Of a stretch of DNA of 43,208 bases, positions 34,107 to 43,208 are shown one piece after another. The translations under genes were made by a program, and so were the position numbers. The notes beneath the pieces were generated by a model. The model saw only the letters and a program-made list of their open reading frames with translations. It had not been told where the DNA came from and did not search any database. The stretch lies in the NCBI GenBank assembly GCA_902532475.1, contig CACAIE010000013.1, positions 1 to 43,208 on the forward strand, in the 5' to 3' direction. The stretch comes from an uncultured SAR116 cluster alpha proteobacterium (GTDB lineage: Bacteria; Pseudomonadota; Alphaproteobacteria; Puniceispirillales; GCA-002684695). The first letter of the stretch is position 1, and each line of letters starts with the position of its first letter.

Positions 34107-34358
34107 TTAACCTCCTGTTACTGGAGGGAAAAAAGCAATTTCATCTTTTTCATTTATCTTTGTTTTCAAGTCTGCAAACTCTTGATTAACAGATACTTTT
34201 ATCGAATTTAAATCACTAAAAGCATTTTTATGTTTTTCTGATTTTTCTGTTAAAAACGTAATTAAATCATCTACGGTTTCAACATTTTTAGGCTTTATAA
34301 TTTCCTGGGAATTTAATCCTATTTTTTCTTTTAACCATGAAAAGTATAGAATTCTCAT
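34107..34358 (-). CDS. moaD: Molybdopterin synthase sulfur-carrier (small) subunit
   Basis: The 83-residue ubiquitin-fold protein ends PPVTGG; the terminal Gly-Gly is the site that is adenylated and thiocarboxylated by MoeB. It opens MRILYFSWLKEKIGLNSQEI, typical of MoaD. Its ATG overlaps the stop of the upstream mobB-moeA fusion by four bases, and moaE follows directly. Confidence 0.95.
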   Translation of the reverse strand: MRILYFSWLKEKIGLNSQEIIKPKNVETVDDLITFLTEKSEKHKNAFSDLNSIKVSVNQEFADLKTKINEKDEIAFFPPVTGG

Positions 34359-36139
34359 AACAAAGCCTCTTTAAACGGTATAAAATTTACAATATCCCCT
34401 ACCATAACATTATCTATATTTTCTCCAACTTCTATCAACCCATTTGCACCGGAAAGGGAAGTCAAAACACCTGCCCCTGGTTTGCCGTTTATTTTGACAT
34501 AAGAAGTATTATTTTTGTAAAATAATTTACCCCTCAAGAATTCTTTTCTTCCAATTTTGCATTTTTGATTAAATTGGGCAATTGCAGGCATTTTTATTAT
34601 TTCAGAATTTGAAGCTGCCATTCTTTTTTTAATTCCAGCCTCTACTAGCAATCTAAAACATATTTGTGCTGCAACTGGATTTCCAGGCAAACAAAATATA
34701 GGCACGTCATTTATAGAAGCAAAACCCATAGGTCTTCCTGGTTTTATAGATAATCTCCAAAAATGAATTCTACCTTTTATATCATTTATTACGGATTTTA
34801 TATGATCTTCTTCTCCTTCTGATGCTCCTCCCGAAAAAATGATAAGATCATAGTTTTTGATCAATTTTTTAAGGAAAAATTTTAATTTTTCAGGGTTGTC
34901 TTTAATAATTCCATGTAGGTAAGGCTCATTCCCAGTATCTAGGCATGAATTAAAAATCATCGGTCCATTACTGTCATACACTAGTCCACTATTTAATTTT
35001 TTTCCTGCTTGAATAATTTCATTCCCAGTAGAAACAATTACAATTTTCAATTTTTTATTTACAACCAGATTTTTGATGCCTAGTGAAGAAGCCAATCCTA
35101 TTTCAGTTGAATTAAGAAAATGACCTGATTTAATTACTAATTGATGTTTTTTTATATTTTCTCCTGCTGGTCGGCAATTTACCCCTTCTTTGATATTTGG
35201 AGGAATAAATACACAGCCATTTTTTTCTTTGCATTCTTCTTGCATTGCAATTGTATTTATAGGTTTAGGTAATATAGAACCAGTAAATATTTTTACAGCA
35301 TTATTTTCTTTAACAGAAAATACTTGTTGCAAACCAGCTTTAATAACCTTAGAGATTTTTATATTTGAACCATTTTCAGGATCATAGTCTTTATAATTAA
35401 AGCCAAAACCATCAACTGCTGCATTATTTTTATTAGGGAGGTTAATTTTCGAGTAAACATTGTTTAGTAATACTCTAGAATTGCAATCCTGTAAGGGCAC
35501 AGTTTCTTTTTTAATTGATGGTTTAATTTTTGATAAAATAATTTTTCTTGCTTGATCAAAATTCATCTCATTAGTAATTTTTCTATTTAATATTTTTGGT
35601 TTTTTAAGTTTAAATTTATAAATTAAAAATTCTACGATTTGTTTTGGTTCATTTAAATTAAGAATATTAATCTTGTTGAAATTCTCTAATTTTTTATTTT
35701 TTGGGTTGTCAGTAGCAATTGCAAAAATGTCTTTATCTTTGAAAGATAGAATTTCATTATTTTCTTTTTCTCTCCAAACTTCTAACTTAGGAAAGTGTTC
35801 TTTTTTAAAGCCTTCAACTATTAAGATATCTTTTTTACTTGATAAAGATAATAGTTCTTTTAAGTTTGCTTCTTTATCATTTTGTTTTTCTATAATATGG
35901 GCAATTCTTTTTGTTGATGAAACAATCACCTCCTGAGACCCAGCTTTACGGTGTTTCCAACTATCTTTTCCAGGTTGGTCGATTTGAAAATTATGGTGAG
36001 CATGTTTAATTGAGCCTACTGAAAAGCCTTTTTGAGAAAATATTTTAATTAATGAAACAGTTAGTGTTGTTTTTCCTGAATTTGAAAATCCAGCCAACCC
36101 AAAAACACAATCATGTTTATTTATTATAATGTTACTCAT
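34355..36139 (-). CDS. MobB-MoeA fusion: molybdopterin guanine dinucleotide adaptor plus molybdenum transferase
   Basis: The 594-residue two-domain protein. Residues 1-175 are MobB, a P-loop protein (GFSNSGKTTL, 17-26; SIKHAHHNFQIDQPGKDS) that aids dinucleotide attachment. From about 192 (MNFDQARKIILSKI) to the end is a full-length MoeA, which inserts molybdate into adenylated molybdopterin: NNAAVDGFGF, IFTGSILPKPINTI, FSGGASEGEEDHIKSV and IFCLPGNPVAAQICF are its conserved blocks. It stands between pgsA and moaD on the same strand. Fusions of this kind exist in other bacteria. The MobB part suggests that at least one enzyme uses the dinucleotide form. Confidence 0.93.
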   Translation of the reverse strand: MSNIIINKHDCVFGLAGFSNSGKTTLTVSLIKIFSQKGFSVGSIKHAHHNFQIDQPGKDSWKHRKAGSQEVIVSSTKRIAHIIEKQNDKEANLKELLSLSSKKDILIVEGFKKEHFPKLEVWREKENNEILSFKDKDIFAIATDNPKNKKLENFNKINILNLNEPKQIVEFLIYKFKLKKPKILNRKITNEMNFDQARKIILSKIKPSIKKETVPLQDCNSRVLLNNVYSKINLPNKNNAAVDGFGFNYKDYDPENGSNIKISKVIKAGLQQVFSVKENNAVKIFTGSILPKPINTIAMQEECKEKNGCVFIPPNIKEGVNCRPAGENIKKHQLVIKSGHFLNSTEIGLASSLGIKNLVVNKKLKIVIVSTGNEIIQAGKKLNSGLVYDSNGPMIFNSCLDTGNEPYLHGIIKDNPEKLKFFLKKLIKNYDLIIFSGGASEGEEDHIKSVINDIKGRIHFWRLSIKPGRPMGFASINDVPIFCLPGNPVAAQICFRLLVEAGIKKRMAASNSEIIKMPAIAQFNQKCKIGRKEFLRGKLFYKNNTSYVKINGKPGAGVLTSLSGANGLIEVGENIDNVMVGDIVNFIPFKEALL

Positions 36140-36145
36140 ATATTA

Positions 36146-36679
36146 CTAATGATCTATTAAAGATGCTTTCACGTACTGGTATGCAGTAAGTAAAGACAGC
36201 AATGTTGAAACCCAAAGTAAAGCCAATCCATAAAATTGCAAATTGTAATCATAACCTATAAAAACAGAAGGTATCAAACATATAATAGCCATCATTTGAG
36301 CAAATGTTTTTATTTTTGCTAAAAACGTTACTGAGAGAATATCCCCTTTTGAATACTCTCTGAGTCCAGATATGAATATTTCTCGGATAATTATTAAAGC
36401 CGCAGCTAAAACATGTATATCATTTACAATGTTATTGGAAACCAAACTGATTAGTGCGCAAGAGACTAAAAGTTTATCTGCAATTGGATCAAGTATCTTC
36501 CCTAATTTAGAAGACTGGTTAAATGATCTAGCTAAATAACCATCTAAGAAATCAGTAAAGGATGAAATTATGAAAATAGACAATCCTAAAACTACCATAT
36601 TAAAGTTTTGAAATGATAAAACGATTACTAAAATTGGTGCTGAGAAAATTCTTAATATTGTTAATATATTAGGTGTCAT
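36146..36679 (-). CDS. pgsA: CDP-diacylglycerol-glycerol-3-phosphate 3-phosphatidyltransferase
   Basis: The 177-residue inner-membrane enzyme makes phosphatidylglycerol phosphate. The CDP-alcohol phosphotransferase motif is complete: D46-G47-x2-A50-R51-x8-G60-x3-D64-x3-D68. About five hydrophobic helices follow the family pattern. It lies 19 bases downstream of uvrC, as in many proteobacteria, and six bases before the mobB-moeA fusion. Confidence 0.95.
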   Translation of the reverse strand: MTPNILTILRIFSAPILVIVLSFQNFNMVVLGLSIFIISSFTDFLDGYLARSFNQSSKLGKILDPIADKLLVSCALISLVSNNIVNDIHVLAAALIIIREIFISGLREYSKGDILSVTFLAKIKTFAQMMAIICLIPSVFIGYDYNLQFYGLALLWVSTLLSLLTAYQYVKASLIDH

Positions 36680-36698
36680 TTATTATAATCTGTTTTAT

Positions 36699-38555
36699 TT
36701 AGTTATCTTGAAAAAAGTTATAAATTCTTTCTGCTATATTTTGAGATATTCCTGTTACTTTCTTTAAATTATCTATTCCTGCTCTTGATACTTCTTTCGC
36801 AGAACCAAAGTATTTAAGTAGAGCTTGTTTTTTAATATTGCCTATGCCTTCAATTTCGTCAATTGGGTTATATGTTAAAGCTTTTTTTCTCTGTGCTCTA
36901 TGAGAGCTAATAGCAAATCTATGGGCCTCATCCCTTAATTTTTGCAAAAAGAACATTATCAGGCTATTTGTCGGTAAAGTAAAACTATTTTGGTTGATTA
37001 AATGAAATTTTTCTTTTCCAGCATTTCTTTGAACACCCTTGGAAATAGCGCAAACTTTAATTTCTTCTAATTGCAAATCTTGTAAGACTTGATAAACAGC
37101 ATTTAGATGCCCCTTACCACCGTCAATTAAAATTAAATTTGGCAAGTTATTTCTCTTACTTTCAGAAGAAATATTTTTAAACCTTCTTTTAATTACATCT
37201 CGCATCATCTTAAAGTCATTTCCTCCAAGGATTTTTTGATTAAATTCTAAGTTAAATTTTCTGTAAGAACTTTTATCAAATCCTTCGGTATTTGCAACTA
37301 CCATAGCTCCCACGGCAAACTTTCCTTGAATATGTGAATTGTCATAAATTTCAATTCTTTTTATATCTTTCTCTAGATTAAAAAGGGTTTTTAACTCATT
37401 AAAATTTTTGTAAGTTTTATCTTGTTCTATTATTTTTCTATTTAAACTGAGTTCAGCATTGGTTAAGGAAGCATCAATTAATTTCTTTTTTATTCCTTTT
37501 TGGGGGCATGTTAATTTTATTTTATAACCAGCTATAGATGACAAAGCTTCAACCATTAGTATATTTTCCTTAGGCGAATGAGACAAAATTATTTCTTTAG
37601 GTGGAATTTTGCTTTCGTAAAACTGGCTTAAAAATCCTGATATAATTTCGTCAGAATTAAGCTCTTTTGCCTGAGCAGGAAAAAAGGTATGGTCACCAAA
37701 ATTTGAACCTGACCTCATAAATGAAATGTGTATAGCTATATTATTATATTTTTTATATAGTGAAATTATATCAACATCTCCTAATTCTTTTACATTAATA
37801 TTTTGAAATGCTTGGATACTTGCTAGGGCTCTAATTTTATTTCTCCAAAGAGTTGCGTTTTCAAAATCTAACTTGTCTGAGCATGTTTGCATTTTATCTG
37901 CGAAATCTTTTTTAATTTTATCAGATTGACCAGACAGAAAATTTTTCACTTGAATAACTTGTTTGTTGTATTCATTTTTGTCTACTAATCCTACACAAGG
38001 TGCGGTGCATCTTTTAATTTGATATTGCAAACAAGGTCGAGTTCTCAAATTAAAAATATTGTCACTACAATTTCTAATCATAAAACCTTTTTGAAGTGCA
38101 TCTATTGCTTTATTTACAGAATTTGCTGAAGCAAAAGGGCCAAAGTAAAAACCTTTTTCATTTTTTTTTCCTCTATGTTTTTTAATTTGAGGAAAACTAT
38201 TATTTGTAGATAAAAGGATATTTGGAAAAGATTTATCGTCACGAAGTAAAATATTATATTTAGGTTTATTTTTTTTTATTAAATTTGATTCCAATAATAA
38301 TGCTTCTACTTCTGTCAAAGTTGTTGAAATCTCTAATGTTTTTGTCTCTGAAATCATTCTTAATATTCGTTTAGATTGATTTTTGAGTTTTGTATAGGAA
38401 GAGACCCTTTTTTTTAAATTTTTCGCTTTACCTATGTATAGTACATCATCTTTGGAATCTAACATCTTATAAATACCAGGTTTAGAGGGTAAACTAATAA
38501 TTTCTTTATCTAAAACTGCTAATCCTTGAATATAATTTCTTGAATTATTTTTCAT
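36699..38555 (-). CDS. uvrC: Excinuclease ABC subunit C
   Basis: The 618-residue nuclease makes both incisions in nucleotide excision repair. It has the GIY-YIG domain (GIYK at 27-30, YIGKAKNLKKRV from 40), a conserved cysteine block (RTRPCLQYQIKRCTAPC), the UVR motif for UvrB contact, an RNase H-like domain with YDNSHIQGKFAVGAMVV and LILIDGGKGHL, and two C-terminal helix-hairpin-helices (DEIEGIGNIKKQALLKYFGS). It is full-length. The 372-base gap upstream carries DnaA boxes. Confidence 0.97.
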   Translation of the reverse strand: MKNNSRNYIQGLAVLDKEIISLPSKPGIYKMLDSKDDVLYIGKAKNLKKRVSSYTKLKNQSKRILRMISETKTLEISTTLTEVEALLLESNLIKKNKPKYNILLRDDKSFPNILLSTNNSFPQIKKHRGKKNEKGFYFGPFASANSVNKAIDALQKGFMIRNCSDNIFNLRTRPCLQYQIKRCTAPCVGLVDKNEYNKQVIQVKNFLSGQSDKIKKDFADKMQTCSDKLDFENATLWRNKIRALASIQAFQNINVKELGDVDIISLYKKYNNIAIHISFMRSGSNFGDHTFFPAQAKELNSDEIISGFLSQFYESKIPPKEIILSHSPKENILMVEALSSIAGYKIKLTCPQKGIKKKLIDASLTNAELSLNRKIIEQDKTYKNFNELKTLFNLEKDIKRIEIYDNSHIQGKFAVGAMVVANTEGFDKSSYRKFNLEFNQKILGGNDFKMMRDVIKRRFKNISSESKRNNLPNLILIDGGKGHLNAVYQVLQDLQLEEIKVCAISKGVQRNAGKEKFHLINQNSFTLPTNSLIMFFLQKLRDEAHRFAISSHRAQRKKALTYNPIDEIEGIGNIKKQALLKYFGSAKEVSRAGIDNLKKVTGISQNIAERIYNFFQDN

Positions 38556-38927
38556 TTTATAATCACCAAATTAAAAATAATTTAGTTTACGTAATGGAGA
38601 TAACTATATTAATTTAATGTAAAACATTTTAATATTATATTTAATAATTCAAAAACATTAAGGTAATCAACTGTTATAGAAATTAATCCACTGTTTTTGT
38701 GGATAACTCTGTGGATAAAAATCCTGTAATTGAACTATATCAATAGTTACAATAAAACTTTAAATAATTTAAGATAAAATTTCTAATTCTAGAAAAATAA
38801 ATAATAACAATAGGATACCAATTGGATTTTGGATTTATACTTTAAATTAATAAAGAAACTTCATAATCGACTAATTTCAGATGATGAGTAAATTTCATTG
38901 TGTATACATTTATATTAATTTAATTTT
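38556..38927. promoter_or_regulatory. 372-base AT-rich gap with two perfect DnaA boxes (38698-38706, 38710-38718)
   Basis: This is the only gap over 300 bases, and I see no gene in it. TGTGGATAA, the complement of the consensus DnaA box TTATCCACA, occurs exactly at 38698-38706 and 38710-38718, in the same direction and 12 bases apart. A third, imperfect copy faces them: ATCCAC at 38686-38691 pairs with GTGGAT at 38699-38704 in a possible hairpin with a seven-base loop. Long A/T-rich stretches lie on both sides. It could be a replication origin, a DnaA-titrating or DnaA-regulated site, or the uvrC promoter region. Confidence 0.55.
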
Positions 38928-39887
38928 TTATAAAAAATTATTAATTAAATAAATTAGGTAAATGATAATTAAAATTGGTCCAAAAACTCTATTTACTTTT
39001 TTGAAATAAAACAAACCACCACCCAAGATGATGGTAAGAAATAACATAATAGGCAAATCATAAGTTATAAATGCTTGAGGAGTTTGAATAGTTAATGGAT
39101 ATGAAGCAATGGAAGAGGCGCCAATAATTCCAAGACTGTTAAATAAATTTGAGCCCAAAACATTTCCTATAGCTATATCAGGATGTCCTTTACGAGCAGC
39201 GGCAACTGATGCAGATATTTCTGGCAATGATGTTCCAAGAGCAATTATTGTAACTCCTATTAAAGATTCTTCTATTCCAAAACCAATTGAAATTTTAATC
39301 GCACTATAAACGAGCATTTCGGAAGCTATCAAAATTATAATTATTCCACCGAATGTCAAAAATAAACCAACAATTAAAGGTGAAAAGTGTTTGCCTTCTC
39401 TTTCGATTGCACTGTTAGATTGCCCATGTTTTTTTTCAGAACTTATTGTCATAAATATGAGGATAAAAACAAGAAATATTGTTAGAGATAAGCCGACAAC
39501 AGGGCTTATTCCATGGAAAAAATAACCAAAAACGAAGATAAGTGCTGTAGATATAACCATCCAAAATATGTCTAGTCTTAATGATTTAGAGTTGTCAGTA
39601 AGTGTAATAAAAAGTGATGCTCCACCAATAACTAATAAAAGATTTGCTATATTACTTCCAACTACATTTCCCCATGCTATATCAGGAGATCCTTTCATTA
39701 CAGCATTTACAGAAACAATCATTTCAGGTGCTGATGTCCCAAGAGCAACAAGGGTTATTGCTATTAAATGGGCAGGTAAATTTAACGAATTTGCTGTTTG
39801 AACTGTTCCTTGAACGAGAACATTCCCTCCGTAGAAAAGGCCAAAAAATCCTAAAATTCCTATAATGTAGTATGTTATATCGATCAT
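38928..39887 (-). CDS. Calcium/sodium antiporter, CaxA/YrbG family
   Basis: The 319-residue inner-membrane exchanger has two inverted Na_Ca_ex repeats, each with the ion-binding alpha motif: ALGTSAPEMIVSVNAV in the first half and ALGTSLPEISASVAAA in the second, each followed by a GN-x-GSN segment. There are about ten helices, with a charged loop near 150-165. It would use a sodium or proton gradient to move calcium. It stands alone between uvrB and the DnaA-box gap. Confidence 0.92.
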   Translation of the reverse strand: MIDITYYIIGILGFFGLFYGGNVLVQGTVQTANSLNLPAHLIAITLVALGTSAPEMIVSVNAVMKGSPDIAWGNVVGSNIANLLLVIGGASLFITLTDNSKSLRLDIFWMVISTALIFVFGYFFHGISPVVGLSLTIFLVFILIFMTISSEKKHGQSNSAIEREGKHFSPLIVGLFLTFGGIIIILIASEMLVYSAIKISIGFGIEESLIGVTIIALGTSLPEISASVAAARKGHPDIAIGNVLGSNLFNSLGIIGASSIASYPLTIQTPQAFITYDLPIMLFLTIILGGGLFYFKKVNRVFGPILIIIYLIYLINNFL

Positions 39888-39918
39888 TTATGAATATTCA
39901 CCAATAATTATGTTTCTT

Positions 39919-41925
39919 TTATCTTAGGCCAAGTTTCTTTTTTTCTAATTTTTTAATTTGATCTCTATATTTTGCAGCATCTTCAAATTCTAGATTAGAA
40001 GCTGATTCTTTCATTTTAATTTCGAGTTCCATTATCATGTCTTCTATTGTACTTTGATTATTAATTTTAGAATCTAGAGTTATTTCTTGTTTAAGAGAAA
40101 TATTTTCATACTCTAAAATATTCGACACATTTTTTTTAATGCTTGCTGGAGTTATATTATTCGAAGTATTAAATTCCTTTTGCTTGGTTCTTCTTCTTTC
40201 AGTTTCGTTTAAGGCATAATTTAAACTCCCAGTAATGATATCAGCATAAAGAATAACTCGCCCATTTATATTTCTTGCTGCTCTGCCAATTGTTTGCACC
40301 AGTGATGTTTTTGATCTTAAAAAACCTTCTTTATCAGCATCAAGTATAGCTACTAAAGCACATTCTGGTATATCCAAACCTTCTCTAAGTAGATTTATTC
40401 CTATCAAAATATCAAATACGCCTAATCTAAGATCTCTGATAATTTCAATTCTTTCAAGTGTATCTATATCTGAATGAAGATATCTAACCTTTAAGTCTGC
40501 CTCAATCATGTATTCGGTTAAAGATTCGGCCATTTTTTTTGTTAATGTAGTAATTAAAATCCTATGTCCTTTGGAGATAACATTTCTGCATTCTGATATA
40601 ACGTCATCTACTTGATTTTTAGTTTTTCTGACAATTGTTTCAGGATCTACTAATCCGGTAGGGCGAATTAGCTGCTCAATAAATACACCATTTGTTTTTT
40701 CAAGCTCCCAATCACCTGGTGTTGCAGATAGAAAAATTGTTTGAGGTCTGAATAGCTCCCACTCCTGGAACTTTAAAGGTCTATTATCCATACATGATGG
40801 CAATCGAAAGCCATATTCTGATAGAGTTTTTTTTCTTGATGCATCCCCTTTATACATAGCACCAAGTTGAGGTATTGTAACATGACTTTCATCAATAATT
40901 AAAAGCGAGTTTTCTGGCATATACTCAAACAATGTAGGAGGAGGTTCTCCTGGTTTTCTGGTGGATAGGTATCTAGAATAATTTTCTATTCCAGTACAAC
41001 TTCCTGTTGCTTCCATCATTTCCAAATCAAAAATAGTTCTTTGCTCTAAACGTTGGGCTTCAAGAATTTTATTTATAGAGTACAATTCATCTAGTCTTAT
41101 TTTTAAGTCTTTCTTTATATTTTTTATTGCATTTCTTAAAGTTGGTTTTGGTGTGACATAATGAGAATTTGCAAAAACTTTAATCTTATTTAAAGTTTCT
41201 AGTTTTTCTCCAGTTAATGAATCAAACTCTTTTATATTTTCTACTTCATCTCCAAAAAAAGAAATTTTCCATGCAGTGTCTTCAAGATGTGATGGAAATA
41301 TCTCTAAAATGTCTCCCCTTATTCTGAAGGTTCCTCTTTTGAAGTTCATATCATTTCTTTTATATTGCAGTTCCACTAAACGATTAACTATTTCTTTTTG
41401 TTTGTATTTTTGAAATGCTTCAATAGTTAGTGTCATCTCGCTGTACGTTTCTAATGACCCAATCCCATAAATACAACTAACTGAAGCGACAATGATGACA
41501 TCTTTTCTTAGTAATAATGACCTAGTTGCGCTATGACGCATTCTATCAATTTGTTCATTGATGCTTGCATCTTTTTCAATATAAGTATCTGAACGTGGTA
41601 CATATGCTTCTGGTTGATAATAATCATAATAAGAAACAAAATACTCAACTGCATTGTTTGGGAATAAATCTTTCATTTCTCCATATAATTGCGCAGCTAA
41701 GGTTTTGTTGGGAGCTAGAATAAGGGTTGGTTTTTGAAAATCTGTGATAACGTTTCCCATAGTAAATGTTTTACCTGAACCCGTAACTCCAAGTAAAACC
41801 TGATCTTTTTCATTATTATTTAAGCCCTTAATTAATTCCTCAATTGCTTGAGGTTGATCTCCAGATGGTTTGAAATTGGATATTAGTTGGAAATTATTAT
41901 TAAGATCATTATTTTGTTTGTTCAT
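39919..41925 (-). CDS. uvrB: Excinuclease ABC subunit B
   Basis: The 668-residue helicase-like protein loads at damage and recruits UvrC. Walker A GVTGSGKT lies at 46-53, the beta-hairpin region follows ([12 protein letters not shown]), and helicase motifs include [34 protein letters not shown] and [11 protein letters not shown]-terminal UVR motif ([20 protein letters not shown]) is present. No GTTC-N7-GTTC LexA site of the alphaproteobacterial type is visible in the 103-base gap upstream. Confidence 0.97.
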   Translation of the reverse strand: MNKQNNDLNNNFQLISNFKPSGDQPQAIEELIKGLNNNEKDQVLLGVTGSGKTFTMGNVITDFQKPTLILAPNKTLAAQLYGEMKDLFPNNAVEYFVSYYDYYQPEAYVPRSDTYIEKDASINEQIDRMRHSATRSLLLRKDVIIVASVSCIYGIGSLETYSEMTLTIEAFQKYKQKEIVNRLVELQYKRNDMNFKRGTFRIRGDILEIFPSHLEDTAWKISFFGDEVENIKEFDSLTGEKLETLNKIKVFANSHYVTPKPTLRNAIKNIKKDLKIRLDELYSINKILEAQRLEQRTIFDLEMMEATGSCTGIENYSRYLSTRKPGEPPPTLFEYMPENSLLIIDESHVTIPQLGAMYKGDASRKKTLSEYGFRLPSCMDNRPLKFQEWELFRPQTIFLSATPGDWELEKTNGVFIEQLIRPTGLVDPETIVRKTKNQVDDVISECRNVISKGHRILITTLTKKMAESLTEYMIEADLKVRYLHSDIDTLERIEIIRDLRLGVFDILIGINLLREGLDIPECALVAILDADKEGFLRSKTSLVQTIGRAARNINGRVILYADIITGSLNYALNETERRRTKQKEFNTSNNITPASIKKNVSNILEYENISLKQEITLDSKINNQSTIEDMIMELEIKMKESASNLEFEDAAKYRDQIKKLEKKKLGLR

Positions 41926-42028
41926 AGCATAAAAGATTTTTTTGAAAATTTAATCGCAAAGTTTAATTATTATGAATATAATCAAAAATAAATTTTAAAC
42001 AATTAAACTCAACTTAAAGGGTAAAATC

Positions 42029-43208
42029 ATGAGCTTTTTAGCTGAAAGAGTTTCAAATATTAAGCCATCTCCTACAATAGCGGCTACCGCTAAAGCAGCT
42101 GAGTTAAGGTCTTCTGGGTTAGATGTCATAGGTTTGGGAGCAGGTGAACCAGATTTTGATACTCCAGACCACATTAAAACGGCAGCTATAGAGGCCATTA
42201 AATCTGGCAAAACAAAATATACAGCTGTAGATGGAATTATAGAACTAAAAGAAGGGATTAGTAAAAAATTTAAAAATGATAACCAAATTGAATATTCAAT
42301 TAAAGAAATAACTGTTGGTACAGGCGGCAAACAAGTTCTTTATAATGCTTTAATGGCAACTCTAAATAAGTATGATGAAGTCATAATACCTGCTCCATTT
42401 TGGGTGTCTTACCCTGATATGGTTGTTCTAGCAGATGGATCTCCAGTAATTGCAAAATGCAAGGAACAAGATGATTTTAAAATTACTCCTGAAATTTTAG
42501 AGAAGAGTATTACTAAAAAGACTAAATGGTTAATCTTAAATAGTCCCTCAAACCCTACTGGAATTGGATATGAAAAAAATGAGTTATTAGCTTTATCAAA
42601 AGTATTAGAAAAGCATCCTGATATTTTAATAATGATGGATGATATGTATGAATATTTAACTTATGATAGTTTTAACTTCTCAACATTGGTCCAGGTTAAT
42701 CATAATTTAAGAGACAGAGTTCTAACATGTAATGGTGTTTCTAAATCTTTTTGCATGACTGGATGGAGAATAGGCTACGCAGGTGGGCCAGAATGGTTAA
42801 TAAAAGCTATGGCAAAAATTCAATCGCAATCTACTTCCAATCCAAACTCTGTTGCTCAATGGGCATCCTTAGCGGCGCTAGAGGGGGAGATGGATTTTTT
42901 AAAAGAGAATCTCAAATCTTTTGAGCGTAGAAGAAATTTTGTTGTCGAAGGTTTAAATAAAATTTCTGGTCTGAGCTGTTTGATGCCGAATGGGGCTTTC
43001 TATGTGTATCCTAATTGTCAAGGTGTGATAGGTAAAAAGACTGCTAAAGGCAATATTATAAATTCAGATCAGGATTATTGTAATTATCTTTTAGAGGAAA
43101 GTTTGGTAGCTGTTGTTCCAGGAATAGCATTTGGCTTATCTCCATATTTTAGAATCTCTTATGCAACTTCAGATGAAAATCTTCAAAAAGCAATTCAACG
43201 CATAAATG
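42029..43208 (+). CDS. aatA: Aspartate/aromatic-type aminotransferase, class I PLP enzyme (partial, right edge)
   Basis: 393 codons are visible; by comparison with about 400 residues in the family only a few are cut off. It opens MSFLAERVSNIKPSPTIAAT, followed by GLGAGEPDFDTP, GKTKYTAVDG, VGTGGKQVLYNALMATL, the cofactor-contacting LNSPSNPTGIGY and DDMYEYLTYD, and the PLP-Lys site NGVSKSFCMTGWRIGYAGGP. AAAGGG lies eight bases ahead of the ATG. It transfers amino groups between aspartate (and perhaps aromatic amino acids or prephenate) and 2-oxoglutarate. It is divergent from uvrB. Confidence 0.93.
   Translation, partial: MSFLAERVSNIKPSPTIAATAKAAELRSSGLDVIGLGAGEPDFDTPDHIKTAAIEAIKSGKTKYTAVDGIIELKEGISKKFKNDNQIEYSIKEITVGTGGKQVLYNALMATLNKYDEVIIPAPFWVSYPDMVVLADGSPVIAKCKEQDDFKITPEILEKSITKKTKWLILNSPSNPTGIGYEKNELLALSKVLEKHPDILIMMDDMYEYLTYDSFNFSTLVQVNHNLRDRVLTCNGVSKSFCMTGWRIGYAGGPEWLIKAMAKIQSQSTSNPNSVAQWASLAALEGEMDFLKENLKSFERRRNFVVEGLNKISGLSCLMPNGAFYVYPNCQGVIGKKTAKGNIINSDQDYCNYLLEESLVAVVPGIAFGLSPYFRISYATSDENLQKAIQRIN

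Noticed and set aside
41926-42028. SOS (LexA) box upstream of uvrB
   Set aside because: No GTTC-N7-GTTC or close variant is present, so no SOS control is claimed.
41995-42330. Minus-strand open frame of 111 codons near the right end
   Set aside because: It is the antisense shadow of the aminotransferase start, whose motifs are unmistakable on the plus strand.
1-43208. tRNA, rRNA, riboswitch, CRISPR, insertion sequence or prophage
   Set aside because: I read through the short gaps and saw no cloverleaf-like GC blocks, regular spaced repeats, transposase or phage gene. I cannot exclude a small RNA in an AT-rich gap.

Overview
This window looks like a piece of chromosome from a free-living, probably marine alphaproteobacterium with a small, AT-rich genome. 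That is inferred from gene content and order, not from a marker tree. Pointing to Alphaproteobacteria are the run lgt-midA-pgeF-prs-rplY-pth-ychF, a Rieske/cytochrome b/cytochrome c1 (bc1) operon, a COQ9-like protein, a UbiK homologue, the Alph_Pro_TM (TIGR02186) protein beside a TauE/SafE permease, and DUF1285, DUF4864 and DUF6111-type proteins. Packing is extreme. Neighbouring genes often abut or overlap by 1-8 bases, six convergent pairs are separated by 0-6 bases, and only one intergenic gap exceeds 300 bases (38556-38927). I see no tRNA, rRNA, CRISPR array, insertion sequence or prophage.

Region 1 (1 to about 13.1 kb) is an accessory, carbon-uptake region. On the minus strand a di-haem cytochrome c peroxidase, a PfkB-family sugar kinase, a LacD/YihT-type class I aldolase and the first 27 codons of an L-fucose-isomerase-like protein form one tightly coupled operon. 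Beside it lie a three-part TRAP transporter (order Q-M-P, with dctP behind its own promoter and a LacI-like operator), a divergent Gfo/Idh/MocA oxidoreductase, a hydroxypyruvate/2-oxo-tetronate isomerase, an MFS permease, and a glycerophosphodiesterase-glycerol kinase pair. My leading hypothesis is a catabolic route for a phosphorylated-then-cleaved hexose. Sulfoquinovose or its glycerol glycoside is one attractive but unproven candidate. The substrate cannot be read from sequence alone.

Region 2 (13.1-22.2 kb) holds a periplasmic peptidyl-prolyl isomerase, UspA, TIGR02186 and TauE/SafE proteins, then a plus-strand run of DUF1285, CoA-type Nudix hydrolase, small membrane protein, CCA/poly(A) nucleotidyltransferase (missing a catalytic Asp), hemF and petABC.

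Region 3 (22.2-32.6 kb) is housekeeping. The minus-strand lgt to ychF block is followed by the plus-strand ubiK-proC-COQ9-like-csaA block, then an EnvZ/OmpR-like two-component pair on the minus strand.

Region 4 (32.7-43.2 kb) holds ilvE, molybdopterin genes (moaE, moaD and a mobB-moeA fusion), pgsA, uvrC, a 372-base gap with two perfect DnaA boxes, a CaxA-type antiporter, uvrB, and an aspartate-type aminotransferase that runs off the right edge.
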